A stretch of DNA of 64,000 nucleotides from Bacillota bacterium (GCA_023429995.1 JAEZCE010000027.1:248001-312000); one strand, 5' to 3'. Numbered from the stretch's first letter, positions 34,416 to 42,658 are shown. The notes: generated by a model from the letters alone, not told the origin. A program made the numbers and translations.

Positions 34416-34841
34416 TTAACAATCAACATTGCCTTTTTTAATAGCCATAGCAATTTTTTGGACCACGAGAGCTAGGTCATCTTCAATTTCATGTTCCCAA
34501 AATCTTAAGACCAACCAGCCCATTTCAGCAAGTTTTTCATTAACAAACTCCGCACGTTGCCTATTCCTTTCCAGCTTGTTTTCCCAATATTCTAGATTAG
34601 TTTTAGGTGTATGGCCGTGGATTGGGCAATTATGCCAAAAGCAGCCATCAATAAAAACTACAACTTTTGCTGAAGAGAAAATAAGATCAGGGCGGCCCGG
34701 AATTTTTTGCTTGTTTTTAAGTTGATACCTACAGCCATATTTCCATAAAGCCTTACGAAGTAAAAGTTCCGGCCCGGTATTTTTTTCCTTGATATTTGAC
34801 ATGCAGCGGCTTCTCTGCTCTTTGGTCATTAAATCAGCCAT
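34416..34841 (-). CDS. vsr: Very short patch repair endonuclease (Vsr)
   Basis: The protein has the Vsr motifs: RSRCMSNIKEKNTGPELLLRKALW, KKIPGRPDLIF-like region with catalytic Asp, VFIDGCFWHNCPIH with zinc ligands, and W..KL.RN. Vsr nicks T:G mismatches produced by deamination of 5-methylcytosine. It lies next to a C5-methyltransferase and restriction enzyme, the usual partners. I prefer ATG 34841 (MADLMTKEQRS); an in-frame upstream start at 34859 also exists. Confidence 0.93.
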   Translation of the reverse strand: MADLMTKEQRSRCMSNIKEKNTGPELLLRKALWKYGCRYQLKNKQKIPGRPDLIFSSAKVVVFIDGCFWHNCPIHGHTPKTNLEYWENKLERNRQRAEFVNEKLAEMGWLVLRFWEHEIEDDLALVVQKIAMAIKKGNVDC

Positions 34842-34878
34842 CAAATTTACTCCAATCACATATAAGCATAATTGGCAA

Positions 34879-35748
34879 TCAGATAGCCAAATCCAGTGGC
34901 AAATCAGATATGTCTTTCAGACGTTTTCCATCAACCATTGTCTTTAAAATTGACATGGCTTCTTCCTGATTTAACGTTTCAACCGCTTTAATTAATTCAT
35001 ATAGAGCAAAATGGTAAACACAATCAATATCTCCTGTACCTAAAGCGATAGATGCCAAGCGGCTTGGAAGCGGTTCGCCTGTCACAACAACAATATGAGG
35101 GAGGTGGCCCTTGCGGTTACGGATTAAATTAAGGGCTTCCGAACGGCTGTTTTGGCTTCTATCAGAACGGATTGTCCATTTTGCAGAAATGTTCGCATGC
35201 AAAATAGGCTTTCCGCCATTTTTTGCCCGTATCGTGGCGCCGTGTGCCACGGTATCATCAACAATAACGGCAGGGTTGTTTATTTGTTCATCACTTAGCA
35301 AATTGCGGATAATGACTATATCGGGAGCTATCGAGTAATCGTTGCCAAGCACTGCTGCTAATTCGGGATTAGATGCAGCGATCCGGTCAAGTTCAGATAG
35401 GTGGGAGTATTGCTCATAATTGGCTATAGCCATTCTGTTACGGTTGCCGATTTTTGCGATTTCCCATTCTCCCGGACGTAAATGCCCTAATTTAGGAAAG
35501 GTTTCCCGTAAGAAATCAGCATTGCAAGTTTCAAAGGCACTTCCGCTTGTTTGCCCGGCAAGGCGTTCACCGGTTTCTGAACATAATTGTTCAGCGATAC
35601 TTTGTGCAATATGTAAAGAAGTAGCACTAGATTTGTCTGCATTGCTCGGGATGCCATGGGAATCGGTAATAAGAATAGAATCCAATATAGCTTTATGATA
35701 CTGTTTGCGTGCTTCGGTTAGCATTGCTTTTTTTGCGTCATCAGTCAT
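34879..35748 (-). CDS. NgoMIV-type type II restriction endonuclease
   Basis: The 289-residue protein carries the NgoMIV/Cfr10I-type active site: Glu73, Asp143 (in APDIVI), Ser188-Ala-Lys190 and Glu204. As I recall the NgoMIV structure (Glu70, Asp140, Ser185, Lys187, Glu201), all five match with a constant offset of three. The DNA-reading motif RSDR (194-197) and Gln66 also fit. The predicted site is therefore GCCGGC, cut after the first G. It overlaps the methyltransferase gene by four bases. It should cut unmethylated incoming DNA. Confidence 0.9.
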   Translation of the reverse strand: MTDDAKKAMLTEARKQYHKAILDSILITDSHGIPSNADKSSATSLHIAQSIAEQLCSETGERLAGQTSGSAFETCNADFLRETFPKLGHLRPGEWEIAKIGNRNRMAIANYEQYSHLSELDRIAASNPELAAVLGNDYSIAPDIVIIRNLLSDEQINNPAVIVDDTVAHGATIRAKNGGKPILHANISAKWTIRSDRSQNSRSEALNLIRNRKGHLPHIVVVTGEPLPSRLASIALGTGDIDCVYHFALYELIKAVETLNQEEAMSILKTMVDGKRLKDISDLPLDLAI

Positions 35749-36698
35749 ATTGCATATCCTTCTTTAGCGGCGTTTTCTAGGCAGCGGCGGATTTGGATGC
35801 CAACTGCTTTTGCTACTGGTGGGGGAAAGGCATTGCCAATTTGCCTATATGCCGCAGTTTTTTTACCATAGAATTCCCAATCATCAGGGAATCCTTGGAT
35901 TCTAGCCGTCATCCTTACTGTCAGGCGCGGAAGCCCGACAAAATCATGTTGAGGTGCTTCATCAGCTATTCCAGATCCATCTACTCCAAGTGTAGCCCAT
36001 GCCTTTTTCGCCCGTGTTGGGCCTAAATCGGGGCCACCGTGTTTTTTGCTTCCGCCAACTAAGGTGGGGGCAATGTCATTGGCCCAATGTTTCCATTTTG
36101 GAGCAATGAACCAATTTTTTTCGGCCATTAAATCATGAAGGAGTTCTCCGACTGTTAGAGGACGGATCTCACTTGGCTTGGGCCATTCAAAATGATTGGC
36201 AATATCTTTGCGGATTGCAACAAAAATTACTCTCGGCCGCAATTGGGAAACGCCGAAATCGGAAGCGTTTAATAATTTCCATTCTGCAGTATAGCCTAAA
36301 TCATTTAATTCATTGATTATACGCTGACGGTATTCGTCAAATACTGTATCTAGGATTCCTCGGACATTTTCAAGCATTACTGCTTTTGGCATGATTTCAC
36401 CAACAAGGCGTAATGCTTCCGGGAATAAATTGCGTTCATCATTTTCTCCTTCTTGTTTTCCTGCTTTGGAGAAGGGGGGACAAGGAACACCACCGGATAG
36501 TAAATCAATCCCTCTTAAATCATGCCCATTAAACGTTTTTATGTCTTGCTCATGAACTTTCCATGAAGGCCGATTTAAGCGCAAAGTTGAACAAGCATAA
36601 GAATCAATTTCCAAAAGCCCTACATGGTTAAAACCGGCTTGTTCTAATCCTAATGCTTGGCCGCCGGCGCCAGCACATATTTCGAATGATGAAAACAT
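35745..36698 (-). CDS. DNA (cytosine-5) methyltransferase of the restriction-modification system
   Basis: All C5-methyltransferase motifs are present: motif I FEICAGAGG (5-13), catalytic Cys73 in GVPCPPFS, motif VI ENVRG (110-114), motif VIII QLRPR (152-156), then IQGFPDDW and the C-terminal QIGNAFPPPVAKAVG. The target-recognition region is about 165-265. It should protect the NgoMIV-type sites (predicted GCCGGC). It is the first gene of the methyltransferase-endonuclease-vsr operon. Confidence 0.95.
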   Translation of the reverse strand: MFSSFEICAGAGGQALGLEQAGFNHVGLLEIDSYACSTLRLNRPSWKVHEQDIKTFNGHDLRGIDLLSGGVPCPPFSKAGKQEGENDERNLFPEALRLVGEIMPKAVMLENVRGILDTVFDEYRQRIINELNDLGYTAEWKLLNASDFGVSQLRPRVIFVAIRKDIANHFEWPKPSEIRPLTVGELLHDLMAEKNWFIAPKWKHWANDIAPTLVGGSKKHGGPDLGPTRAKKAWATLGVDGSGIADEAPQHDFVGLPRLTVRMTARIQGFPDDWEFYGKKTAAYRQIGNAFPPPVAKAVGIQIRRCLENAAKEGYAI

Positions 36699-36779
36699 AT
36701 GGATTCACCTTGTTAAAGTATTTTTATTAATTATACTATAGCCTAACAAGCTACGCCATATGAAAGGGGAAAGCAATTA

Positions 36780-37826
36780 TCACTTTTGATTTATAATATA
36801 ATCAATTAAGGATGCCATTCTTTTGTTTCTTTGGCTAAATTCTTTTGTACGTGAACTCATAGAATATTTATAATCTCTTAGGCAAGCGTTACTATATTCA
36901 TGATTACTTCTTAAATCTTCATAAAAATGAGAGACTTTGTCTTTAATTGTTTCTGGTTTTATTTTATATTCATTACAATACCATGCTAAACACCATAAGC
37001 CATACAAATGGCTTACACCTGCTATTTTTAACTCGGAATAATCTAAATTCAAGATTTTAAGAACGTTAGTTATTTGAAGAAACCTTTTTCTAACTTCCGC
37101 ATAATTGATTTCTTTTTCTGCATAGGTTTCATATAACTTATCTAAAATTTCTTGGTCCGCACCCAAAGGTTTACCTTCTAATTGCATGAATAGAAGTTCT
37201 GAAATAAATTCAGTGTCTTCCATTCTGCTTTTTTCAACAATTTTTAACCTTTCTTTCCAAAATGGGTCATTAGATAGATCGTAAATTGTTTTTAATAATT
37301 CAGTATCATGGTATTTTGCGTTTCTTAATTCTTGACCCTTTAATGGTTCACCATTACGGTTTAGTCTATCAAAAATATTATCAATAATTGGCAGTGAATT
37401 CACGTCAATGTATTCAATTGGCAATAAATAGGTCCAAAATTGTTTTTTATAATCACGGAACTCTTCTTTATCTAAGTCTTTAAAATATGAGCCAGAGAGA
37501 TTATCATCGTCTAATTCGTCAACAGGGAACTCATTAGTTATAGGAATCTCGTTTCGAATAAATTTAACTATTGAAGTTAACCGCTGTTTGCCATCAATAA
37601 CTTCATAGGTGGTTTTGCCAGTATCTACGTCAACTATTTGCCTTAAAAAAATGGGCGGCATGGGAAAATTTTTCATTATACTATCTATTAGATAGGAATG
37701 CTTTTCATCACTCCAAACACTCCGCCGCTGATACGGAGGATTAAAATTATATTTTTCCAATTGATAATTTTCCCAAAAAGTTGAAATAGTGATAGAATTT
37801 GAATCCCGCTTTATAAAATTTTCCAT
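36780..37826 (-). CDS. DUF262-domain protein (ParB/sulfiredoxin-like fold), partner of the SIR2-like gene
   Basis: The 348-residue protein has the DUF262 motifs NPPYQRRSVWSDEKHSYLIDSI (from 29) and VIDGKQRLTSIVKFI (DGKQR at 78-82), followed by a helical C-terminal half. DUF262 is shared by GmrSD, BrxU and SspE-type defence proteins, where the DGQQR motif hydrolyses or senses nucleotides. No HNH (DUF1524) nuclease motif is visible. ATG 37826 is preceded by GGAGGAA; it starts one base after the stop of the SIR2-like gene, so the pair is translationally coupled. Confidence 0.85.
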   Translation of the reverse strand: MENFIKRDSNSITISTFWENYQLEKYNFNPPYQRRSVWSDEKHSYLIDSIMKNFPMPPIFLRQIVDVDTGKTTYEVIDGKQRLTSIVKFIRNEIPITNEFPVDELDDDNLSGSYFKDLDKEEFRDYKKQFWTYLLPIEYIDVNSLPIIDNIFDRLNRNGEPLKGQELRNAKYHDTELLKTIYDLSNDPFWKERLKIVEKSRMEDTEFISELLFMQLEGKPLGADQEILDKLYETYAEKEINYAEVRKRFLQITNVLKILNLDYSELKIAGVSHLYGLWCLAWYCNEYKIKPETIKDKVSHFYEDLRSNHEYSNACLRDYKYSMSSRTKEFSQRNKRMASLIDYIINQK

Positions 37827-37827
37827 T

Positions 37828-38847
37828 TTATTCCTCCAACATATCACAAGAATCATATAAAATATAGTTTTTAAAAAGGCTAGTTATGACTGCATTTAAA
37901 GTTCTATCAATTGATGGATTAATTATCCTTAAATTAATATCATCGTCAAAGTTCATAAATAACTCATCTAATTCCGCTCTATCAACATGCCAGTATGAAA
38001 TTCCACAAATAAGTACCTGATCATTTTTCTTAATCTTTTTTGCCAAAGACACAACATCTGTCCTGATTTGGTTCGCCCATGTATATTTGAATCTACCGGA
38101 TTCACCCGCCGGCGGAATTAAAGCGGTAAGAGCATAGTTGCCATCTAAATTTTCATAAGCAACTTCAAAATCTGCTAATTTACCGTCCAATAATTCATAA
38201 TTATATTTTATCGAATAAGCTGGTTTTTCATTTATAATTTTATGCGTAAAACTTATAGAACCATGCGGCTTAAAAATTTTAAATTTTAAATTAAATTTAT
38301 TGCTTTCGAAGGGGAGAATTCCAAAATTAATACCACATAGTTTAAGTGTTTTTTCTAGCCAAATATCATAGTTATATGTTACAACAATAACTTCATCAAT
38401 ATCTGGGTTTGAGTTTAATTTTTTAAAATATTTTCCCCATTTCCAGTTATCAATTTTGATACCAGACTCAGGCACACAATTATCATAGTGAACAAATAAA
38501 TACTTTAAATACTGAAGTAATTCTTTATAAGCGAAGATGAAAGTATTAACTTGATTTGGCACCCCTTTTTTGGGCTTAATAGATTGTGATGAAGCTAGAA
38601 CATTTGCACATGTAATAATATCTTCAATTAATTTCATTGCTGAATCCTGATCCATATGGGGGCGCGCACCTAATGTCCATAGATTAGGACAATGCTTAAA
38701 AGATAAAAAACCCGATTCATTATCACAAGGCCATTTTACATGAGAACCATATTTAAATAAATTATTTACATCAATTTTTTGTTGAAATCCAAAGGTGGTC
38801 AAAAAATCAATGGTGAACCCATTACCTAAGATTATAAAAACCTTCAT
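37828..38847 (-). CDS. SIR2-like domain protein (putative NADase defence effector)
   Basis: The 339-residue protein has the features of prokaryotic SIR2-like families: GNGF (8-11) at the nucleotide-binding start, VVTYNYDIWLEKTL (TYNYD 157-161) and KPHGSISF (PHGS 194-197) with the catalytic-type Asn and His. Such domains in Thoeris ThsA, DSR and AVAST systems destroy NAD+ on phage infection. It is followed with a one-base gap by a DUF262 gene. The C-terminal part is not recognised. Confidence 0.82.
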   Translation of the reverse strand: MKVFIILGNGFTIDFLTTFGFQQKIDVNNLFKYGSHVKWPCDNESGFLSFKHCPNLWTLGARPHMDQDSAMKLIEDIITCANVLASSQSIKPKKGVPNQVNTFIFAYKELLQYLKYLFVHYDNCVPESGIKIDNWKWGKYFKKLNSNPDIDEVIVVTYNYDIWLEKTLKLCGINFGILPFESNKFNLKFKIFKPHGSISFTHKIINEKPAYSIKYNYELLDGKLADFEVAYENLDGNYALTALIPPAGESGRFKYTWANQIRTDVVSLAKKIKKNDQVLICGISYWHVDRAELDELFMNFDDDINLRIINPSIDRTLNAVITSLFKNYILYDSCDMLEE

Positions 38848-38932
38848 GGTTTTCCCCTTCTTCGATGAGAGCGTCCTTCTAAAATAAAGTATTTAAAACG
38901 ACTTGATGTCTTCAGAATTTGATATTTATTTT

Positions 38933-39364
38933 TTACGCCTCTCGTTTTTCCCTCTCAAAATAAATCATCATACGAACCCTAATCAATTGCTTGTCCACGC
39001 AAAAGAATTCAGCCAATTCCCAATCATGGCTCAACCCTTTGGAGCAAGCCCTTTCTAAATCCTCAATCGGTATTAAAAATCTAGCAGCCCATACCATTGC
39101 CCGATATTCTTGTCTGCTAATTTCGAGGGCTTCTTGATAATTGAGTTTGGCCTTAATTATACGGTCTCCTGCGCTAGTGAAGTGGTGACCGAGTTCTTCG
39201 GCTAAGACACTCCTGAAATGAGCTCTGTTTTTGAAGAGATTCCTTGATAACATTATCCAGGGATTCTTTTCGGAATAGTATATTGCCTCGATCGGCCATT
39301 CAAAGTTCCAAAATTCGACACGAATTTTATTTTGAGTAGCAATTTTGATGAGTTCGTATGGCAT
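38933..39364 (-). CDS. ImmA/IrrE-type metallopeptidase of the lysogeny module
   Basis: The 143-residue protein has an LAEELGHHFTSAGDR zinc-site region (residues 54-68) typical of phage and ICE ImmA proteins, in which the first His of HExxH is replaced by Glu56. ImmA cleaves the cognate repressor on induction. Its location two genes downstream of the CI-like repressor supports this role. Confidence 0.8.
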   Translation of the reverse strand: MPYELIKIATQNKIRVEFWNFEWPIEAIYYSEKNPWIMLSRNLFKNRAHFRSVLAEELGHHFTSAGDRIIKAKLNYQEALEISRQEYRAMVWAARFLIPIEDLERACSKGLSHDWELAEFFCVDKQLIRVRMMIYFEREKREA

Positions 39365-39472
39365 TTTGAAACCTCCATGATGTATCGTGGTTGTCGAATT
39401 TTAACGAAACCCTAATTTAAATCAAAAACCCGCTATTTTAGCAGGTTTATCGTGGTGCCTGATTTATTTGTA

Positions 39473-39790
39473 TTATTTAGCCATTCGTAGTTCTCGTATA
39501 TCGTCAGCGTTTTGAACTGACTTTCGAACAAGATAATTGATATCAGTTGATAGACCTTCAATTTTTCCGGATAATCGAGCCATTTCAACTTTGAGGTTAT
39601 CAAATTCGGCCTCATGCGTTTCACTTGCATGTCGAAGTGATTGTAGAATTTCTCCGTGCTCGGATTGTTGGGTTTTAATGAGACTAATATCCTGTCTTAT
39701 ACCTCTTAATTCGTGGTTCATGTCGGTCATTTTTTGGTCAGTACTATTTACTTTTTGGGCTATCAGCTCTAATAGTTCCCGATCAGTCAT
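39473..39790 (-). CDS. Coiled-coil phage protein between repressor and ImmA
   Basis: From ATG 39790 the 105-residue product (MTDRELLELIAQKVNSTDQK...) is almost wholly coiled coil with repeated heptads to RELRMAK. It overlaps the repressor stop by eight bases. Similar small coiled-coil proteins accompany CI/ImmA pairs in many Bacillota prophages; the role is unknown. Confidence 0.75.
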   Translation of the reverse strand: MTDRELLELIAQKVNSTDQKMTDMNHELRGIRQDISLIKTQQSEHGEILQSLRHASETHEAEFDNLKVEMARLSGKIEGLSTDINYLVRKSVQNADDIRELRMAK

Positions 39791-40409
39791 GTGGCTTGTC
39801 CCCCTGGTTTTTATTTTCTTCCTCGCGGATATATCTAATTGCATCTTCAAGAGATTTACGGGCCTTAGGGGGTAGCTCATCTAAAGGGTTATCAGACCGA
39901 TGGGCAGCAAGGACTTTGAGTTGACCGGAAGATAGTTTTTCTTCAAGTTCTTTATAATTTCGAATAGTTGAACGGCCCAAAAGATAATCAATCGTAACAT
40001 TAAAATAATCCGCCAAACGATTTAATGTAGTTAAATCTGGCTCTCGTTCACCCTGTTCATAATATCCATAGGCACTTGGAGTAATATCTAAATGTTTTGC
40101 TATATCTCTCTGCTTTAAACCTCTTTCTTCACGAAGCAATCGTAGTTTTTCACCTACTATAGGGTGTGAAGGAGTAACGGAATAATTTGTTCTTTGCTCA
40201 TGGATTTCAGAAAGACCCATTAAATAATCAATTGTCGTATTATAAAGTTTAGAAAACGATTCAAGTGTCTTAGGATCTGGATTTCTTAGACCTTTTTCGT
40301 ATCTATTTATCGTTGCATCAGACACATTGAGCATTTCCCCAACTTGTTGTTGAGTCCAACCCATTTTTTCGCGCAGTTCTTTCAGTCTATTCGGTAAGGT
40401 AAAACTCAT
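39783..40409 (-). CDS. CI-like repressor with two tandem HTH domains
   Basis: Residues about 8-64 (LKELREKMGWTQQQVGEMLNVSDATINRYEKG) and about 88-142 (LRLLREERGLKQRDIAKHLDITPSAYGYYEQG) are two complete Xre-type HTH domains, each ending in TIDYL(M/L)G. A charged helical tail follows instead of a peptidase S24 domain. It should repress its own and the rightward promoter through the TACCA-N3-TGGTA sites just upstream. Two DNA-binding domains in one chain would suit paired operators. Confidence 0.88.
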   Translation of the reverse strand: MSFTLPNRLKELREKMGWTQQQVGEMLNVSDATINRYEKGLRNPDPKTLESFSKLYNTTIDYLMGLSEIHEQRTNYSVTPSHPIVGEKLRLLREERGLKQRDIAKHLDITPSAYGYYEQGEREPDLTTLNRLADYFNVTIDYLLGRSTIRNYKELEEKLSSGQLKVLAAHRSDNPLDELPPKARKSLEDAIRYIREEENKNQGDKPHD

Positions 40410-40436
40410 TTAATTCCCCACTTTCTAAACTAATTT

Positions 40437-40449
40437 TACCATGTTGGTA
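40437..40449. promoter_or_regulatory. Operator O1
   Basis: Palindrome TACCATGTTGGTA, 28 bases upstream of the repressor start. Confidence 0.8.
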
Positions 40450-40467
40450 GTAAAAATAAATATTCTT

Positions 40468-40480
40468 TACCATTATGGTA
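40468..40480. promoter_or_regulatory. Operator O2
   Basis: Palindrome TACCATTATGGTA, 31 bases from O1. Confidence 0.8.
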
Positions 40481-40489
40481 GAAAAATTG

Positions 40490-40518
40490 TTGACATTACC
40501 AGAATGGTAGTTTATAAT
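40490..40518 (+). promoter_or_regulatory. Rightward (cro-side) promoter
   Basis: Consensus TTGACA (40490-40495) and TATAAT (40513-40518) with 17 bases between them. Operator O3 fills the spacer, so repressor binding would exclude polymerase. Confidence 0.85.
40497..40509. promoter_or_regulatory. Operator O3, inside the rightward promoter
   Basis: Palindrome TACCAGAATGGTA between the -35 and -10 elements. Confidence 0.85.
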
Positions 40519-40530
40519 AAAAACATCAGC

Positions 40531-40543
40531 TACCGATTTGGTA
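40531..40543. promoter_or_regulatory. Operator O4
   Basis: TACCGATTTGGTA, one mismatch from the palindrome, between the rightward promoter and the cro-like gene. Confidence 0.75.
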
Positions 40544-40569
40544 GTATTTAATATAAGGAAGTGAATTAA

Positions 40570-40830
40570 ATGACACAAAATATTGATCTCATGAAAATGA
40601 AGCAAATGCGCAAGAAAAAGAAGTATTCATTAGGGCATATGGCTGAAATTCTTGGATATAAATCGCCGGCAGGTTACAGTTATTTAGAATCTGGCAGATG
40701 TAAAATTAGTGCTGATCAGCTTTTGATAATTGCCAACGAGCTTGGAATTTCAATTGTAGATCTTTATTTATGCCCCGTTCCTACCAATTTGGTAATAAAT
40801 ATTTCTTCCGTCCTTGAAAAATCTGCCTAA
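40570..40830 (+). CDS. Cro-like HTH regulator
   Basis: The 86-residue Xre-type protein (KMKQMRKKKKYSLGHMAEILGYKSPAGYSYLESGRCKISADQL) is the first rightward gene, opposite the repressor. It probably represses the repressor promoter during lytic growth. AAGGAAG precedes the ATG. Operator-like site O5 lies in its 3' end. Confidence 0.85.
   Translation: MTQNIDLMKMKQMRKKKKYSLGHMAEILGYKSPAGYSYLESGRCKISADQLLIIANELGISIVDLYLCPVPTNLVINISSVLEKSA
40792..40804. promoter_or_regulatory. Operator O5 inside the cro-like gene
   Basis: Perfect palindrome TACCAATTTGGTA in codons 75-79, 250 bases from O4. It could support looping or roadblock repression by the two-HTH repressor. Confidence 0.65.
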
Positions 40831-40842
40831 AGGAGTACCACC

Positions 40843-40974
40843 ATGGACAAGCCTAACACCACAAAATTCCCGCTGAAACTCCGGGAACTATTCAAGCAAA
40901 GCGGCCCCGATGAGTTATTAATCAATGTACTTTTCGGGGGCTTAACCAAAGAAAAGGAGGAACCCAAGCAATGA
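40843..40974 (+). CDS. Small phage early protein (43 residues)
   Basis: MDKPNTTKFPLKLRELF... with AAAGGAGT ten bases before the ATG and a stop overlapping the next start (ATGA). No family recognised. Confidence 0.65.
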   Translation: MDKPNTTKFPLKLRELFKQSGPDELLINVLFGGLTKEKEEPKQ

Positions 40975-41108
40975 AAACTCTCTCAAATCTCAACCAACAT
41001 AAACAGCCGCTAATATGCCGCAATAAAAAAGGCGAATTCATTGGGTTTGCGATTTGCGCTGGTATTATGCTCCTTGAAGTATTTCTATTTGTCAGAGCTA
41101 TCCGCTAA
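40971..41108 (+). CDS. Small phage membrane protein (45 residues)
   Basis: MKTLSNLNQHKQPLICRN... with one hydrophobic helix (about 23-42). AAAGGAGG lies upstream in the previous gene and the ATGA overlap couples the two. Confidence 0.62.
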   Translation: MKTLSNLNQHKQPLICRNKKGEFIGFAICAGIMLLEVFLFVRAIR

Positions 41109-41136
41109 ATCTTTAATGGGAAAGGGGGTGAACATC

Positions 41137-41247
41137 ATGGCCGGAAAGTCAAAGTCAATGAATCCGTATGAAGTCAGAAAAGACGGCCACAAAATCATTT
41201 TACTGTTGCCTGTTATCCCGCCTTATAGCCCTAAAACTGCTGCTTAG
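41137..41247 (+). CDS. Small phage protein (36 residues)
   Basis: MAGKSKSMNPYEVRKDGHK... with AAAGGGGG upstream. Too short to classify. Confidence 0.55.
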   Translation: MAGKSKSMNPYEVRKDGHKIILLLPVIPPYSPKTAA

Positions 41248-41252
41248 AGAAA

Positions 41253-41281
41253 TACCCGGCCCCAAGATGTGAAGCCGGGTA
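41253..41281 (+). terminator. GC-rich hairpin after the small early genes
   Basis: TACCCGGC (41253-41260) pairs with GCCGGGTA (41274-41281). There is no T-run, so it may be an attenuator or an mRNA-stabilising stem rather than a terminator. Confidence 0.4.
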
Positions 41282-41390
41282 CTAAAGGGGATAGGGAAAC
41301 GGGGATGGACTTGAAAGTCCTTATGACTTAATACTACCACTCGAATTGGAATACAACAACGAATCAAGTTACCGGAAAGGGGGTGTATTT

Positions 41391-41876
41391 GTGTATCAAA
41401 AGTACAAAGAAACAGGCAATATTTATCTTCGGTCACGGTTGGCAGCCCAGTTAAGCCGACAGGAAGCCCTTGAAAAGTTAAACTTCGACTATGAAACGCT
41501 CGGAAAATATGAACGTGGGCAACTTATTCCCTCGGATGAAACGGTTATCATAATGGCCAGGGTTTACCACGACCCAATCCTAAAGTTAGAGCATCTTTTC
41601 GGGAAGAACCCAATTGGCCGTTCGCTCGGCTGGAAGATTGACAGAACCGACCTATCTCAATGCACTCTTGGTTTTCTGGGGAAGTTTAACGATGTGGCCG
41701 GGGATAGGGACCAATTAATTGCCATTGTAAGTGATGGCGTAATCGATGATTCAGAACAGAGCCAATTTGATTCTATTATGGCTAAATCAGATCGGCTGGT
41801 TCAAGAGGCAATCAAATTGAGGTTTACAGCAATGTATCGCACAAAAGAAAAAACCGCCTTTGCAGAGGCAGTTTAG
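41391..41876 (+). CDS. HTH-domain phage regulator
   Basis: The N-terminal ~60 residues form an Xre-like domain (LRSRLAAQLSRQEALEKLNFDYETLGKYERGQ) and the rest is helical. GTG 41391 is preceded by AAAGGGGGTG. Probably an early transcription regulator; its target is unknown. Confidence 0.7.
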   Translation: MYQKYKETGNIYLRSRLAAQLSRQEALEKLNFDYETLGKYERGQLIPSDETVIIMARVYHDPILKLEHLFGKNPIGRSLGWKIDRTDLSQCTLGFLGKFNDVAGDRDQLIAIVSDGVIDDSEQSQFDSIMAKSDRLVQEAIKLRFTAMYRTKEKTAFAEAV

Positions 41877-41940
41877 ACGAGCATCTTTTCCAAAGTTTAT
41901 CCCGTCTTTTTTATTTTATCACTTGAAAGGGTTGATTGCA

Positions 41941-42081
41941 ATGCCACGTAAGACACCGGATGAAATATTCACGGTCGTTAAAATATATGAGCCTGACAGA
42001 AATGCCGAGATTAAGGCGTTGCAAATTGTATTGAAGGCAAAATCCAAACAAAAGGCAGAAGCTCAAGAGAAGGGGGCGTAA
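41941..42081 (+). CDS. Small phage protein (46 residues)
   Basis: MPRKTPDEIFTVVKIYEPDRN... ending in a Lys-rich helix, with GAAAGGG upstream. It lies two bases before the next gene. Resembles small conserved early proteins of Bacillota phages; no function known. Confidence 0.6.
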   Translation: MPRKTPDEIFTVVKIYEPDRNAEIKALQIVLKAKSKQKAEAQEKGA

Positions 42082-42083
42082 AA

Positions 42084-42344
42084 ATGTCAGACTTAAGATT
42101 TTATGGCCGGATTACAAAGCCGGAACAATATCTTATAGACACCGATCGAGAAACCGGGGCGGTGGTTGTAAAACACCCAAACGGTGAAGAGATTATGGTC
42201 GTCGATAAGGATGTAACCCTGATGTTGGCCATGGATATGATTAAAGCTTCATTATCGGATGTTCAAAATGAAACCGGGAAAGACATCAAGATTGTCACTA
42301 TATTTGAGACCGGGATTTCGAATGGATTGGAAAAGGTTTCTTGA
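42084..42344 (+). CDS. Phage early protein of unknown function (86 residues)
   Basis: The product MSDLRFYGRITKPEQYLID... is soluble with mixed strands and helices. AAGGGGG lies at the end of the preceding gene. Not recognised. Confidence 0.65.
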   Translation: MSDLRFYGRITKPEQYLIDTDRETGAVVVKHPNGEEIMVVDKDVTLMLAMDMIKASLSDVQNETGKDIKIVTIFETGISNGLEKVS

Positions 42345-42369
42345 TTTTTAAGTGAGGAGTGTTTTACAT

Positions 42370-42573
42370 ATGTCAAGGCCAAGAAGGATAAAACCAAGCG
42401 GTTTAAAACCGGGTGACACAGTAAAAATGGTTCATTGTCTTGAAGCCGAGCACTACCCGGATAAGGTTTGGATAACCCGAAGTGAACCATGGGATTTATG
42501 TGGTTCAGAAGTAATACTACTCGAAGGCTTCCGTGGGGGATTTGCTACAGAATTTTTGCAAAAGGTTAGTTAG
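42370..42573 (+). CDS. Phage early protein of unknown function (67 residues)
   Basis: MSRPRRIKPSGLKPGDTVKMVHC... is a small basic beta-rich protein. ATG 42370 has GTGAGGAG upstream. Not recognised. Confidence 0.6.
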   Translation: MSRPRRIKPSGLKPGDTVKMVHCLEAEHYPDKVWITRSEPWDLCGSEVILLEGFRGGFATEFLQKVS

Positions 42574-42626
42574 TCCCGTATTCATCCGGTTAATTTCCGG
42601 GAAATGAATTCGGTTAATCCATCAAA

Positions 42627-42658
42627 CCCGGACCTCTAATTTGAGGTCTCGGGGGATG
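42627..42658 (+). other. mRNA hairpin upstream of the 42680 gene
   Basis: CCCGGACCTC pairs with GAGGTCTCGGG around TAATTT, ending a few bases before the ribosome site of the next gene. It could control its translation. Confidence 0.4.

Noticed and set aside
39433..39630. Minus-strand frame inside the coiled-coil gene
   Set aside because: Out-of-frame shadow with no start signals.
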